Notes: a model not told the origin generated them from the letters alone. A DNA stretch of 64,000 nucleotides from Kingella denitrificans ATCC 33394 (GCF_000190695.1 NZ_GL870929.1:1092917-1156916); one strand, 5' to 3'. Shown: positions 48,821 to 57,717, counted from the first letter of the stretch. Program-made: numbers and translations.

Positions 48821-50140
48821 TTATTTAGACGATGACACACCGCCGGTCACGACCACATTCATCTGTTTGGGCTGAATGTGTTTTTGCCACGCGCGGCGAA
48901 CATCTTCCGCCGTTACCGCCCGGATTTTTGCCGGATAAGTATCCAGCCAATCGTTCGGCCGGTTATGCACGGCAACGCCGACCAGCATATGAATCAGCTT
49001 GGCATTGCTGTCGAAATTCAGCGGGAAGCTGCCGGTCATATTGTCTTGCGCCTGTTTCAGTTCCTCTGCCGTCGGGCCTTCCGCCACGAATGCCGCCAAC
49101 ACCTGTTGTGCAGCCTGCAATGCTTTTTCGCTGTTCTCGCGCTTGGTGGTGAAGCTGATGGTGAACGGGCCTTTTTGTTCATACGCAACAAAGCTGCTGG
49201 TGGCGCCATAGGTATAGCCATGTTTATCGCGCAACACTTTCATCAAACGGCTATCGAACCCGCCCGCACCCAATACATAATTGCCCACCATCAATGGGAA
49301 ATAGTCGGGGTCGTCATATTTCAGCACGGGCAGGCCAATCTTGATGCTGGCCTGCTCGCTGTGTGCGAAAGGCAGCCTGCGGATTTTGCCGCCTTCCACG
49401 TTCACAGGCGGTGTTGCGGCGTGCCGTGCCGCATGTGCAGGCAGCTGCCCCAGAGTTTGCCGCACCAATTTTTCCGCACCTTCACGGTTCACATCGCCTA
49501 CCAGCAATACGATGGCGTTGTCCTGCGCGTAATATTGGCGGTGGAACTGTTCGATATCGCCCAGCTGCACGGCGCGGATGCTTTGCTCGCTGCGGTTGGC
49601 GGATTTGCCGTATGGGTGGCTGCCGTAATTCAAACGGGTGTATTCGCGCTGGGTCAGATAGCCGGGATAGGCTTGCGATTGTTTCAACGACACCACGGCT
49701 TGGTTTTGCAGGCGGGTCAAAACGGCGGCATCAAAACGCGGCGCACTCACGGCCTGCCCGAACAATTTGGCGGTTTCGTCCAATGCATCGGCGCGGCTTA
49801 AGCTGCGGAAGCTCATCATGCTGTATTCCGGGCTGCTGCTGCCTTCCATGTGCGTCGATAAATCGGTGGCTTTCTCCATGAATTGTTCTTCGTTCAAATC
49901 GGCCGTGCCGCGCAACATCATGGCGGCAGTGGATGAGGCGATGTCGCTTTTGCCTTCGGGTTCGGCCGTGCTGCCTGCGCCTTTGAACACCACGGCATAG
50001 TCCACAATGGGCAGCTCGTGGCGTTCCACCAAGACGATTTGCGTGCCCGCATCGGTTTGCCAGCGCTGGATGTCCACCGCATAGGCCGATGTGGCAATGC
50101 CGGCGGCCAATAACGAAAATACAAGCGTTTTAATGTTCAT
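48821..50140 (-). CDS. M16-fold zinc peptidase-like protein lacking the HxxEH motif
   Basis: The 439-residue exported protein has a Sec signal peptide (cleaved after AYA) and the M16 domains, with the late RxxxY-type region (LRDKHGYTYGATSSF). At the place of HxxEH it reads KSDIASSTAAMM, so the zinc and catalytic residues are missing. In many bacteria an inactive M16 subunit works with an active one encoded next to it; here the neighbours are a channel gene and pcnB. Its start overlaps the TRIC gene stop by 11 bases. Confidence 0.82.
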   Translation of the reverse strand: MNIKTLVFSLLAAGIATSAYAVDIQRWQTDAGTQIVLVERHELPIVDYAVVFKGAGSTAEPEGKSDIASSTAAMMLRGTADLNEEQFMEKATDLSTHMEGSSSPEYSMMSFRSLSRADALDETAKLFGQAVSAPRFDAAVLTRLQNQAVVSLKQSQAYPGYLTQREYTRLNYGSHPYGKSANRSEQSIRAVQLGDIEQFHRQYYAQDNAIVLLVGDVNREGAEKLVRQTLGQLPAHAARHAATPPVNVEGGKIRRLPFAHSEQASIKIGLPVLKYDDPDYFPLMVGNYVLGAGGFDSRLMKVLRDKHGYTYGATSSFVAYEQKGPFTISFTTKRENSEKALQAAQQVLAAFVAEGPTAEELKQAQDNMTGSFPLNFDSNAKLIHMLVGVAVHNRPNDWLDTYPAKIRAVTAEDVRRAWQKHIQPKQMNVVVTGGVSSSK

Positions 50141-50807
50141 CTACATTCCTTTCCAATGTGCAGGCTGCTTTTTTCGGCCGCCACGTCAAGCTGGGCAGAT
50201 TCCAGCCGCGATACACGGCCAACATGCGGATGGCCACAATCAAAATCATGGTGGACACGCTGCGCATCCAACTGTTCGCCCAATCGCTCGGCAGCCATAA
50301 ATAATACATACTGCCCAGCAGCGAGGCGGTGATATAAATCTCTTTTTGCAGCACCAACGGAATCTGGCGGCAGACAATATCGCGCAGCACGCCGCCAACC
50401 ACGGCCGTCATCGCCCCCATCAGCAGCACAATCGGCGCACTCATGCCGCGGGAAATGGCAGCCTGCGCGCCAATCACGGTAAACGACGCCAATCCGACCG
50501 CGTCAAACCAGCGCAACATTTTGTCCACGCGTTTGAAATAATCGTAAAACACCTGCACCAGCACCGAAACGCCGATAATCCAATATAGGTAATTCAAATC
50601 GTGCAGCCAAAAAATGGGGTGGCGGTTCAGCAGCAAATCGCGCAGCGTGCCGCCGCCGACGCTGCCCAAAAATGAAATCATGACCGCGCCGAAAAAATCG
50701 AATTTGAGCTGCTGCGCCAATAGGGTCGCCGCAATCGTGCACGCCACCACGCCGACAAAATCCAACGTGTAAATAATGATTTGTAACGACGGAAGCTGGT
50801 CTAACAT
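50130..50807 (-). CDS. TRIC-type (UPF0126/YadS-like) membrane protein
   Basis: The 225-residue protein has about seven helices in two repeats, each with a Gly-rich GGGTLRDLLL or GGVLRDIVC motif, as in bacterial trimeric intracellular cation channels. Its tail is KKAACTLERN, encoded by a DUS that extends the reading frame by about ten residues. It lies between pcnB and the M16 gene, with short gaps. Confidence 0.83.
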   Translation of the reverse strand: MLDQLPSLQIIIYTLDFVGVVACTIAATLLAQQLKFDFFGAVMISFLGSVGGGTLRDLLLNRHPIFWLHDLNYLYWIIGVSVLVQVFYDYFKRVDKMLRWFDAVGLASFTVIGAQAAISRGMSAPIVLLMGAMTAVVGGVLRDIVCRQIPLVLQKEIYITASLLGSMYYLWLPSDWANSWMRSVSTMILIVAIRMLAVYRGWNLPSLTWRPKKAACTLERNVDEH

Positions 50808-50840
50808 AACAGAAGTCCCTGTGATTTTTCCCACCGGCAA

Positions 50841-52172
50841 TTAAGATTCGGCAACCGCCGGTTTCTTCCGGCGCGGCCTGCGTCTGCGTTTTTTCTTGGG
50901 CTCGGCATCCGTTTCGGAAACCGCCTGCACCATTTGTTCGCGCTCGGCACTGCCGGCCGACTGGAACTTCGTCCACCATTGCGCCAATTCCGACAAATCG
51001 GGTTCGATGCGGGCGCGCAGGCATAAAAAATCATAAGCGGCTCGGAAACGCGCCTGCGACAACAAACGGAATGCCCGCTGCCCGCGCCGATAGGCAAACA
51101 GCGGCTGCAACTGCCAGATTTCACGCATGGTGGCGGAAAACCGTTGTGGCACGCCCCAACCGCGTTCCAATTCGCCGCGCAATTGTATCATTGCCGAATT
51201 CATGGCAGCAATGGGCGATTCCCGCGTTTGCGCGTCCTGCCAGCGCGCATTCAGCTCATCCCAAAACAATGCCGCCAAAATAAAGCCGACCGACACCGAT
51301 TTGCCTTCGTGCAATCGTTCGTCGGTTTGGGCCAAAGCCGGCACGCAGATGTGCAGGCTGCTTTTTTCAGCGGCACGCAGCATGGCGGTGAGCATGGGGT
51401 GGATGGCGACATCCTGCAAACCGCATGCCTGAAACTGCCGCAGGCAGCCTGCAGCATGACCCGACAGCAAAATTTTTAGCAATTCGTCAAACAGGCGCGA
51501 CACCGGTTCGTGGCGCAGCAATGCCGCATGGGCCGCCAAAGGCGCGGCAGTGGCTTCGTCCAACGTCAAACCCAGCTTGCCCGACAAACGGATGGCGCGC
51601 AAAATCCGCACGGGGTCTTCCACATAACGCTCCGCCGCATCGCCAATCATCACCAACCGTTTGGCGCGGATATCCGACAATCCGTTGTGAAAATCAATAA
51701 TCTGCTGATTTTGCACATCATAATACAGCGCATTGCAAGTGAAATCGCGCCGAAACGCATCTTGCGCCAGCGTGCCATACGCATTATCGCGCACAATCCG
51801 GCCGCTCTCGTTGTGCTTCACATTGCCGCCGCCGCGAAACGTGCTCACTTCAATCGTTTCTGCACCCACCATCACATGCACAATCTGAAAGCGCCGCCCG
51901 ATAATCCGGCTGCGCTTGAACACGCCGCGCACCTGTTCCGGCAGGGCGTTGGTGGCCACGTCAAAATCTTTCGGCGTTTTGCCCAGCAGCAAATCACGCA
52001 CCGCACCGCCGACCAGATACGCCTCAAAACCGGCACGGTGCAGGCCGGACAACACTTTCAGCACGGCATGGTTGCGAATATCCAATGCCACCGGATGCCG
52101 GGCAGCCTGCACTTTGTCGCTGCCCTCTTTATTTTTCGGACTGCGCCACGCCTTCAACCATTTTTTCAACAT
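50841..52172 (-). CDS. pcnB: Poly(A) polymerase I
   Basis: The 443-residue nucleotidyltransferase adds 3' A tails that promote RNA decay. It has the GS-type head (LVGGAVRDLLLG, then KDFDVATNA), FRRDFTCNALYYD and DPVRILRAIR. The strongly basic tail (KKKRRRRPRRKK) separates PcnB from CCA-adding enzymes. Three DUS-derived pieces are read in frame: DKVQAARHP, HAAGCLRQ and EKSSLHICV. Confidence 0.9.
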   Translation of the reverse strand: MLKKWLKAWRSPKNKEGSDKVQAARHPVALDIRNHAVLKVLSGLHRAGFEAYLVGGAVRDLLLGKTPKDFDVATNALPEQVRGVFKRSRIIGRRFQIVHVMVGAETIEVSTFRGGGNVKHNESGRIVRDNAYGTLAQDAFRRDFTCNALYYDVQNQQIIDFHNGLSDIRAKRLVMIGDAAERYVEDPVRILRAIRLSGKLGLTLDEATAAPLAAHAALLRHEPVSRLFDELLKILLSGHAAGCLRQFQACGLQDVAIHPMLTAMLRAAEKSSLHICVPALAQTDERLHEGKSVSVGFILAALFWDELNARWQDAQTRESPIAAMNSAMIQLRGELERGWGVPQRFSATMREIWQLQPLFAYRRGQRAFRLLSQARFRAAYDFLCLRARIEPDLSELAQWWTKFQSAGSAEREQMVQAVSETDAEPKKKRRRRPRRKKPAVAES

Positions 52173-52289
52173 AATCTTCCCTCAATGATGTGCAGGCTGC
52201 TTTTGCCTGCCGCCAATGATACCGTTATAAAATCAAAATCGTGCAACGCCGCATAACCATGATTTTGCAACAATACCCGCCCGCTGCCA

Positions 52290-52325
52290 AAACAAACAGG
52301 CCGAATACCAAAGTATCCGGCCTGT
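52290..52325 (-). terminator. Rho-independent terminator after the Ala-rich lipoprotein gene
   Basis: On the minus strand ACAGGCCGGATAC pairs with GTATTCGGCCTGT (one mismatch) around TTTG and is followed by TTTGTTTT. Confidence 0.8.
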
Positions 52326-52366
52326 AAAGCGCACAAGACACCGGCGGTGCCTTTTCACGGCTCAAA

Positions 52367-52657
52367 TTATTGAGGAGCAGATGCAGACAATGCACCTTGA
52401 GCTTCGGAAGCAGCAGCTTTCACTTCAGAAGCAGCATCTGCCGCCATTGCTTTAGTTGCAGAAGCAGCTTCATCTACTTTTGCTTGAGCAGAAGAAGCGG
52501 CTTCAGCAGCAGCTGCATCGGCAGCAGAAGCAGCAGAGGCCATTTCGGCAGCCACCGCAGAAGCGGCGTTAGATACGGCTTGTTCGGTTTGCGCTTTGTC
52601 ACCGCAAGCAGCAACGAACAAAGACAACAATGCAGCAATAGCCAAAGATTTTTTCAT
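52367..52657 (-). CDS. Ala/Ser-rich lipoprotein
   Basis: The 96-residue protein has a lipoprotein signal (VAAC, Cys18). The mature part is almost only Ala, Ser, Glu, Lys and Asp in a heptad-like pattern (EMASAASAADAAAAEAASSA), a predicted helix or coiled coil. It resembles small Lpp-like or Ala-rich lipoproteins of Neisseria with unknown function. The coding DNA has imperfect GCAGAAGCAGC repeats. It has an upstream AT-rich promoter region and its own terminator, so it is probably well expressed. Confidence 0.75.
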   Translation of the reverse strand: MKKSLAIAALLSLFVAACGDKAQTEQAVSNAASAVAAEMASAASAADAAAAEAASSAQAKVDEAASATKAMAADAASEVKAAASEAQGALSASAPQ

Positions 52658-53054
52658 GGTTTATCCCTCAAAATTGAAATGGAATGTATTTAAAATTTAA
52701 ATATGCTTCTATTTTTTCATATAGAAAAAAGAAAACACAACAGAAAGCGTTGTGCAATCGGCGAATTCTGCATAATTTTTTTTCGAATTGCAACCTATTT
52801 CGTTCACATCATCAAAGTACAGCAATATTGCATATATATTGCATATATTGAAAAATAAAAATATCTTATTGTTCATAAAATAGAAAAATAATCTTTACTT
52901 AAGAAATATCCAGCCAACAGTCTTTTTTACAGACAAAATTTAACGCACAATGTTGCTATTTTGCAACAATTTGACGCTATATAACGCAGGTTATGTTATG
53001 ATAGCCCGTTTTTTGGCGCATATCCGCCAATAATTTTAATGATGAGGATTCGTT
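52658..53054. promoter_or_regulatory. AT-rich divergent intergenic region with tandem repeats
   Basis: This 397-base gap separates the Ala-rich lipoprotein and slyD. It has no DUS and is the most AT-rich gap in the window. It contains two perfect tandem copies of ATTGCATATAT (52827-52848), a hairpin TGTTGC-TATTTT-GCAACA (about 52951-52968) and, for slyD, TTGACG (52971) and TATGAT (52997) boxes that are spaced too widely for a standard promoter. Confidence 0.5.
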
Positions 53055-53534
53055 ATGAGCATTCAAAAAAATTCCGTGGTAACCCTGCATTATGAAATGT
53101 TTGACGCAGACAACCAGTTGCTGGACAAAACCGTGGAGCCTGTGGAATATCTGCACGGCGGATATGACGGCATTTTCCCTTTGGTGGAAGAGGCTTTGCA
53201 CGAGAAAAACGTGGGCGACACGGTGGACGTGTTCATGCAGCCTGAAGATGCCTTCGGCGAGCAAGACCCTGAATTGGTGCGCATTGAAGATGTGAAAGTT
53301 TTCCCTGTCGAAGTGGAGCCGGGCATGATGTTCGAGGCGGACGACCCGGAACACGGCGGCGTTTTGGTGTACCGCGTAACCGACGTGGCGGACGGCAAAG
53401 CGGTGGTGGATGCGAACCACCCGCTGGCCGGCATGAAAATCCGCTTTAAGGCCACAGTGGAAGCGGTGCGTGAGGCCACTGCGGACGAAATCGCCCACGG
53501 CCACAGCCACGGCGCGCACGGCCATCATCATTAA
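53055..53534 (+). CDS. slyD: FKBP-type peptidyl-prolyl isomerase, SlyD-like
   Basis: The 159-residue protein has the FKBP core split by an IF (chaperone) domain (HGGYDGIFPLVEEAL, HPLAGMKIRFKATV). The His-rich tail HGHSHGAHGHHH binds nickel or zinc. It is shorter than E. coli SlyD. GAGGA precedes the ATG. Confidence 0.92.
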   Translation: MSIQKNSVVTLHYEMFDADNQLLDKTVEPVEYLHGGYDGIFPLVEEALHEKNVGDTVDVFMQPEDAFGEQDPELVRIEDVKVFPVEVEPGMMFEADDPEHGGVLVYRVTDVADGKAVVDANHPLAGMKIRFKATVEAVREATADEIAHGHSHGAHGHHH

Positions 53535-53552
53535 GCCTTCGCCGCACCCATG

Positions 53553-53597
53553 AAAGTGCAGGCTGCTTTGATCGTATTCAAAAGCAGCCTGCACTTT
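53553..53597. terminator. Inverted AA-king3DUS pair after slyD
   Basis: AAAGTGCAGGCTGCTTTG faces CAAAAGCAGCCTGCACTTT around a 9-base loop, between slyD and maf. Confidence 0.65.
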
Positions 53598-53626
53598 ATT
53601 TATGATTGATTTAAAAAGGATTTATC

Positions 53627-54229
53627 ATGCAACCGATTTCTCTGATTCTGGCTTCGGGCAGCCCGCGCCGCCACGAACTTTTGACGCAGCTGGGTTTTCA
53701 GGTGCAAAAGCAACCTGCGGATATTGACGAGGCGCGGCAAAACGGCGAAGCGCCCGAAGATTACGTGGCGCGGCTGGCGGTGGAGAAAAACCGCGTTGTT
53801 GCCGCACAGTCGCCCGATATGCCCGTGGTGAGCGCCGATACCTGCGTGGTGCTGGGCGATGAAATCTTGGGCAAGCCCGAATCGCCCGAACATACCCGCC
53901 AAATGCTGCGGCAACTGTCCGGGCAAACCCACCGCGTGCTGACGGGTGTGTGCGTGTCGCTGGGAGGGCGCGCGGTGCATTGCGTGCAGGTGAACGAGGT
54001 GCGCTTCAAACCTTTGAGCGAAGAAGAAATTACGGCCTACCTATCCACCGGCGAACCTTTCGACAAAGCGGGCGGCTACGGCATTCAGGGCATTGCAGGC
54101 TGCTTTGTGGCGCATTTGTCGGGCAGTTTCACGGGCGTGATGGGCCTGCCGGTATTTGAAACGGTGCAGTTGTTGCAGCAATGTGGCATCGCCCTGCCCG
54201 ATATTCTGGCACAGCACGCGGTAAAATAA
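53627..54229 (+). CDS. maf: Maf/YhdE-type nucleotide pyrophosphatase
   Basis: The 200-residue protein has the Maf signature LILASGSPRRHELLTQLG and the central SADTCVVLGDEILGKP and DKAGGYGIQG. Family members hydrolyse dTTP/UTP or modified nucleotides to keep them out of nucleic acids. Two DUS are read in frame: VQKQPADID near residue 26 and GIAGCFVAH in the core. Confidence 0.93.
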   Translation: MQPISLILASGSPRRHELLTQLGFQVQKQPADIDEARQNGEAPEDYVARLAVEKNRVVAAQSPDMPVVSADTCVVLGDEILGKPESPEHTRQMLRQLSGQTHRVLTGVCVSLGGRAVHCVQVNEVRFKPLSEEEITAYLSTGEPFDKAGGYGIQGIAGCFVAHLSGSFTGVMGLPVFETVQLLQQCGIALPDILAQHAVK

Positions 54230-54232
54230 GGC

Positions 54233-54278
54233 AAAAAAAGCAGCCTGCACTTCCAATCATCGGGTGCAGGCTGCTTTT
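54233..54278. terminator. Inverted AA-king3DUS pair after maf
   Basis: Seven A, a DUS, an 11-base loop and the complementary DUS with T run, between converging maf and the Spy-like gene. Confidence 0.7.
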
Positions 54279-54287
54279 GAAAGATGC

Positions 54288-54809
54288 TTAATATTCATCA
54301 TAGGCCGCGTGTGCCGAACGCAGGTGCAGATATTGTTCCTGCTGCTCCGGTGTCAGCACTTGGAAAATCGCGTGTTTTTGGCGCATCAACTGTAATTCGT
54401 GTTCTGCGTATTCCTGTTTTTTCCCCGCATTTTCCTGCCGGTATTTCGCAATGGTCGAACGTGCCTCTTCCTCGTCGAAGGTCGGTTTGCGCAGGATTTT
54501 TTCCACGCGCTGTTCATATTGTGAACGCTGCTTTTCCCGCGCAGAAGTTACCTGCGGGCGGAAACGCTGCACAATCACGCGGATTTTGGTTTTCTGCACA
54601 TCCGACAAATTCAGTTCTTGGACATCCTGCGGCATGCCGCCCTGCTGCCTTGCCGGTGCAGGCTGCTCTTGCACAACAGTTGCCGGCGTACACATCACGG
54701 GCTCCACCGGTTCTTTATACAGCCGCGCGCTCACGGCCGCAAAAATCACGCCCACACCGGTCATCAGCGCCACAACACCGGCCGTTAAAACAGTTTGCCT
54801 GTCCATCAT
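54288..54809 (-). CDS. Spy/CpxP-like periplasmic protein (LTxxQ)
   Basis: The 173-residue protein has an N-terminal membrane anchor or signal, a linker with EQPAPARQQ (DUS-like DNA), and a helical domain. Two LTxxQ-like motifs (LNLSDVQKTKI and LTPEQQEQYL) are the mark of the Spy/CpxP chaperones. It probably acts in envelope stress. A second Met follows the first and either may start. Confidence 0.7.
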   Translation of the reverse strand: MMDRQTVLTAGVVALMTGVGVIFAAVSARLYKEPVEPVMCTPATVVQEQPAPARQQGGMPQDVQELNLSDVQKTKIRVIVQRFRPQVTSAREKQRSQYEQRVEKILRKPTFDEEEARSTIAKYRQENAGKKQEYAEHELQLMRQKHAIFQVLTPEQQEQYLHLRSAHAAYDEY

Positions 54810-54964
54810 TGACTATTTCCACCATCATTAAAGGTATTCTTTTGTTAATACAAGGGCGGCATAATAGCAAATATTTTTGTTAATTTATGCCGTTAATCCG
54901 TAATATGCGGTTTTAAAATGCCATTATTTTGTGATTGAACGCAATTAAAATACCGCCGCCCAAA

Positions 54965-55070
54965 TATAGTGGATTAAAATAAAAATGAGACAAGGCGGCG
55001 AGCCGCAAGGCGTACAGGTGGTACGTCAAGGCGAGCCAACGCCGTATCATTGCAATTTTAATCCACTATA
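54965..55070. mobile_element. Correia-type repeat, 106 bp (copy 3)
   Basis: The ends are perfect: TATAGTGGATTAAAAT and ATTTTAATCCACTATA. The interior is almost the same as copy 2. It lies 64 bases upstream of xseA, in the same orientation as copy 2, within a 324-base gap that otherwise holds nothing recognisable. Confidence 0.92.
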
Positions 55071-55133
55071 AACCCGAACCGCCGCGCGCCAACGCGGTAT
55101 CATTCATCCTTTTACCCCGCCAGCCATACCGCA

Positions 55134-56486
55134 ATGTCCGACTTATTCCGCTCCGCACTCACCCTCACCGTGTCCGAACTCAACGCCGCCGCCGACGATT
55201 TGCTGCAAACCGAATTGGCAGGCTATTGGGTCAGCGGTGAAATTTCCAATCTGACCCGCGCCGCCAGCGGGCACTATTATTTCGCGCTCAAAGACGACCA
55301 AGCCCAAGTGCGCTGCGCCCTGTTCAAATTCGCCGCCGCCCGCCTGGCACAGCCGCTCAAAGAAGGCGACCATGTCGAAGTGCTGGGAAAAATCGGCATT
55401 TACGGCGCGCGCGGCGAATTCCAAATCACCGTGAACGAAGTGCGCCAAATGGGCTTGGGGCGGCTGTTCGAGCGCTACGAGCGCCTGAAAGCGCGTTTAC
55501 AGGAACAAGGCTTTTTCGATGAAGAGCGCAAACGCAGGCTGCCTGCACAACCGCGTGCCATCGGCATTGTGACCAGTTTGGCCGCCGCCGCATTACGCGA
55601 TGTCGTCAGCACACTCAAACGCCGCGCGCCGCATATCCCCGTGATTGTGTACCCCACCCCCGTTCAAGGCGCAGGCAGCGAACAACAGATTGCCCAAGCC
55701 ATTCAAACCGCGCAGCAGCGGCAGGAAGTCGATGTGCTTATCGTGTGTCGCGGCGGCGGTAGCATTGAGGATTTGTGGGCATTTAACGAAGAAGCGGTCG
55801 TCTATGCCGTGGCAGCCTGCACTTTGCCGGTGGTCAGCGGCGTGGGGCATGAAACCGATTTCACCTTATGCGATTTCGTTGCCGACGTCCGCGCGCCCAC
55901 GCCCACGGCCGCCGCCGAGTTGGTCAGCCCGAACAATGCGGAGCATCTGCGCCGTCTGCAGCACATCGGGCAAGTTTTACAGCAGTACGCTTGGCAGCAT
56001 TACCGCAACGCAGCGCAGAAAACCGACTGGTTGGCACAGCGAATTCAGCATCCGCGACAAAAATTGGCAGAACAAAACAAAACATTACAATATTTGGCAC
56101 AATCCATGCAGCATTACGGCCGCCAACGGTGCGAACGGCAGCAACACCGATTACAGCAACTGGCGTACAACCTGGCGGCCAACCGCCCCGATATTGCGCA
56201 ACAAAAACAACGCTTATCGCAAGTGCAGGCTGCTTTATCCGCTGCCATAAAACAAAATTTACAAGATAAAATACAACGGGTTATGCAATACCGACAACTC
56301 ATGGACGCCACATCACCCTACTCTGTCTTACGGCGCGGTTATGCGCTGGTCCGCGATGCGCGCGGCCATGTGGTGCGGCAGGCGGAACGCTTGCGCCTGG
56401 GGCAGAAAGTGCGCGTGGAATTTGCAGAAGGGCAAGCGGATATGCAGGTACTGCCGCAGCAAGCGCAGGACGATTTATTTGATTAA
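55134..56486 (+). CDS. xseA: Exodeoxyribonuclease VII large subunit
   Basis: The 450-residue nuclease subunit has an OB-fold N-terminus (VSELNAAADDLLQTEL, WVSGEISNLTRAASGHYYF), the catalytic block VIVCRGGGSIEDLWAFN, VSGVGHETDFTLCDFVAD, and a long coiled-coil C-terminus. The small subunit gene is not adjacent. A DUS is read SQVQAALSAA within the coiled coil, and another DUS-like stretch gives VAACTLPVV. Confidence 0.94.
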   Translation: MSDLFRSALTLTVSELNAAADDLLQTELAGYWVSGEISNLTRAASGHYYFALKDDQAQVRCALFKFAAARLAQPLKEGDHVEVLGKIGIYGARGEFQITVNEVRQMGLGRLFERYERLKARLQEQGFFDEERKRRLPAQPRAIGIVTSLAAAALRDVVSTLKRRAPHIPVIVYPTPVQGAGSEQQIAQAIQTAQQRQEVDVLIVCRGGGSIEDLWAFNEEAVVYAVAACTLPVVSGVGHETDFTLCDFVADVRAPTPTAAAELVSPNNAEHLRRLQHIGQVLQQYAWQHYRNAAQKTDWLAQRIQHPRQKLAEQNKTLQYLAQSMQHYGRQRCERQQHRLQQLAYNLAANRPDIAQQKQRLSQVQAALSAAIKQNLQDKIQRVMQYRQLMDATSPYSVLRRGYALVRDARGHVVRQAERLRLGQKVRVEFAEGQADMQVLPQQAQDDLFD

Positions 56487-56677
56487 TATCAAACAAATTG
56501 TAAAATTTTGTGATTTTTCGAGTTTGAGTTCTATTCTTGCTACATTAGAGTAAATATGCAGTTTTTGCGTATTTTGAAATACTCATCTGCCGATTCGAAA
56601 CCTTTACCGACCGCGCATCTGCGCTTTGACAGGGCTTCACAATACAAAGGTTTCGGCTTATAACAAGGATATTGACA

Positions 56678-57070
56678 ATGATGACCAAACCCCTCTGCGC
56701 TTCTGCCGTTTTTGTGTTGCTCCAATGGAGTGTCTCTGCCTACGCGGCACCCGCTTCCGCACCCGCAGCCCCACCAACCAATACACCCGCCGCAGCTTCT
56801 GCACCTGCTCCCGCTCCCACATCGACAACTACGGCCAACCGCCACCGCTGCTATGTGCAACTGGGCGCGTTCCAAAACCAGCAATGGGCGGAACAACAAG
56901 TGGCCGAAGTGGCGCTGTTGGGCATCAAGGCACAATCGTATAAAACCAGAACGGCGCAGGGCGATATTTATCAAGTCCGCGTTGAAAGTTTGAACTATCA
57001 GCAGGCGCAGACCATTCTGCAACGGCTGAAACAGAGCAACATCAATGCCTTTATCGCCACCAAACCTTAA
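56678..57070 (+). CDS. SPOR-domain exported protein
   Basis: The 130-residue protein has a signal peptide (cleavage near AYAA), a Pro/Ala/Thr linker and a C-terminal SPOR domain (CYVQLGAFQNQQWAEQQVAEV...YQVRVESLNYQQAQTILQRL). SPOR domains bind denuded peptidoglycan at division sites. AAGGA lies 8 bases before the ATG at 56678. Confidence 0.82.
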   Translation: MMTKPLCASAVFVLLQWSVSAYAAPASAPAAPPTNTPAAASAPAPAPTSTTTANRHRCYVQLGAFQNQQWAEQQVAEVALLGIKAQSYKTRTAQGDIYQVRVESLNYQQAQTILQRLKQSNINAFIATKP

Positions 57071-57087
57071 AGCACAACTTCAATAAT

Positions 57088-57134
57088 CAAAGCAGCCTGC
57101 ACTTTTCATTCCCTCGAAGTGCAGGCTGCTTTTT
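57088..57134. terminator. Inverted AA-king3DUS pair
   Basis: CAAAGCAGCCTGCACTT faces AAGTGCAGGCTGCTTTTT with a 12-base loop, between converging SPOR and yceI genes. Confidence 0.68.
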
Positions 57135-57153
57135 CATGGTCAAACAAACAGGC

Positions 57154-57717
57154 TTATTGCTTGGCCGCTTCCACTTGCAGCGTTAATGTTACATTTTTTG
57201 TCATGCCCGCATCCACCAAATAATTCATACCCCATTGGGTTCGGTCGATGGTGGCCGTGAAATCACCGCCGCACACCTGTGTTTTCAACATCGGGCTTTC
57301 ATAGCAGTTGAATTTTTGCGCCGCGAAACGCACGGGATGGGTTTGCCCCAGCAGCGTCAGTTGGCCGTCCACCGCCGTAACGCGGTTGCCCGAAAAATGG
57401 AATTTGCTTGATACAAAACGCATTTCGGGGAATTTTTCCGCGTTGAACAAATCGGCAGATTTCAAGTGGTGTGTGAACGCATCCGAACCGGTTTGCAGGT
57501 TTTTCATCGGCACGCGCACATCAATGCTGCCGGTGCGTTTGGCCGCGTCAAACTGCAAGCCACCCTCAATGCCGTAAAAACCGCCTACGTTGGTCGATGT
57601 GTTGAAATGGTCAATCGCAAAACGCGCGTTGGTATGCGCCGAATCGATTTTATAATCGGCAGCACCCGCCGTTGCCGCGCACACCGCCAAAACCAATGCC
57701 AATACTGTCTTATTCAT
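57154..57717 (-). CDS. YceI-family periplasmic protein
   Basis: The 187-residue lipocalin-like protein has a Sec signal peptide (AAT-AGAADYKID) and the YceI pattern DSAHTNARFAIDHF, FSGNRVTAVDGQLTLLGQTHPV. It binds isoprenoid or amphiphilic ligands in known relatives. AGGAG precedes the ATG at 57715-57717. Confidence 0.88.
   Translation of the reverse strand: MNKTVLALVLAVCAATAGAADYKIDSAHTNARFAIDHFNTSTNVGGFYGIEGGLQFDAAKRTGSIDVRVPMKNLQTGSDAFTHHLKSADLFNAEKFPEMRFVSSKFHFSGNRVTAVDGQLTLLGQTHPVRFAAQKFNCYESPMLKTQVCGGDFTATIDRTQWGMNYLVDAGMTKNVTLTLQVEAAKQ

Noticed and set aside
52370..52600. GCAGAAGCAGC repeats as a tandem-repeat locus
   Set aside because: The repeats are imperfect and explained by the Ala/Ser-rich lipoprotein; no clean unit is seen.
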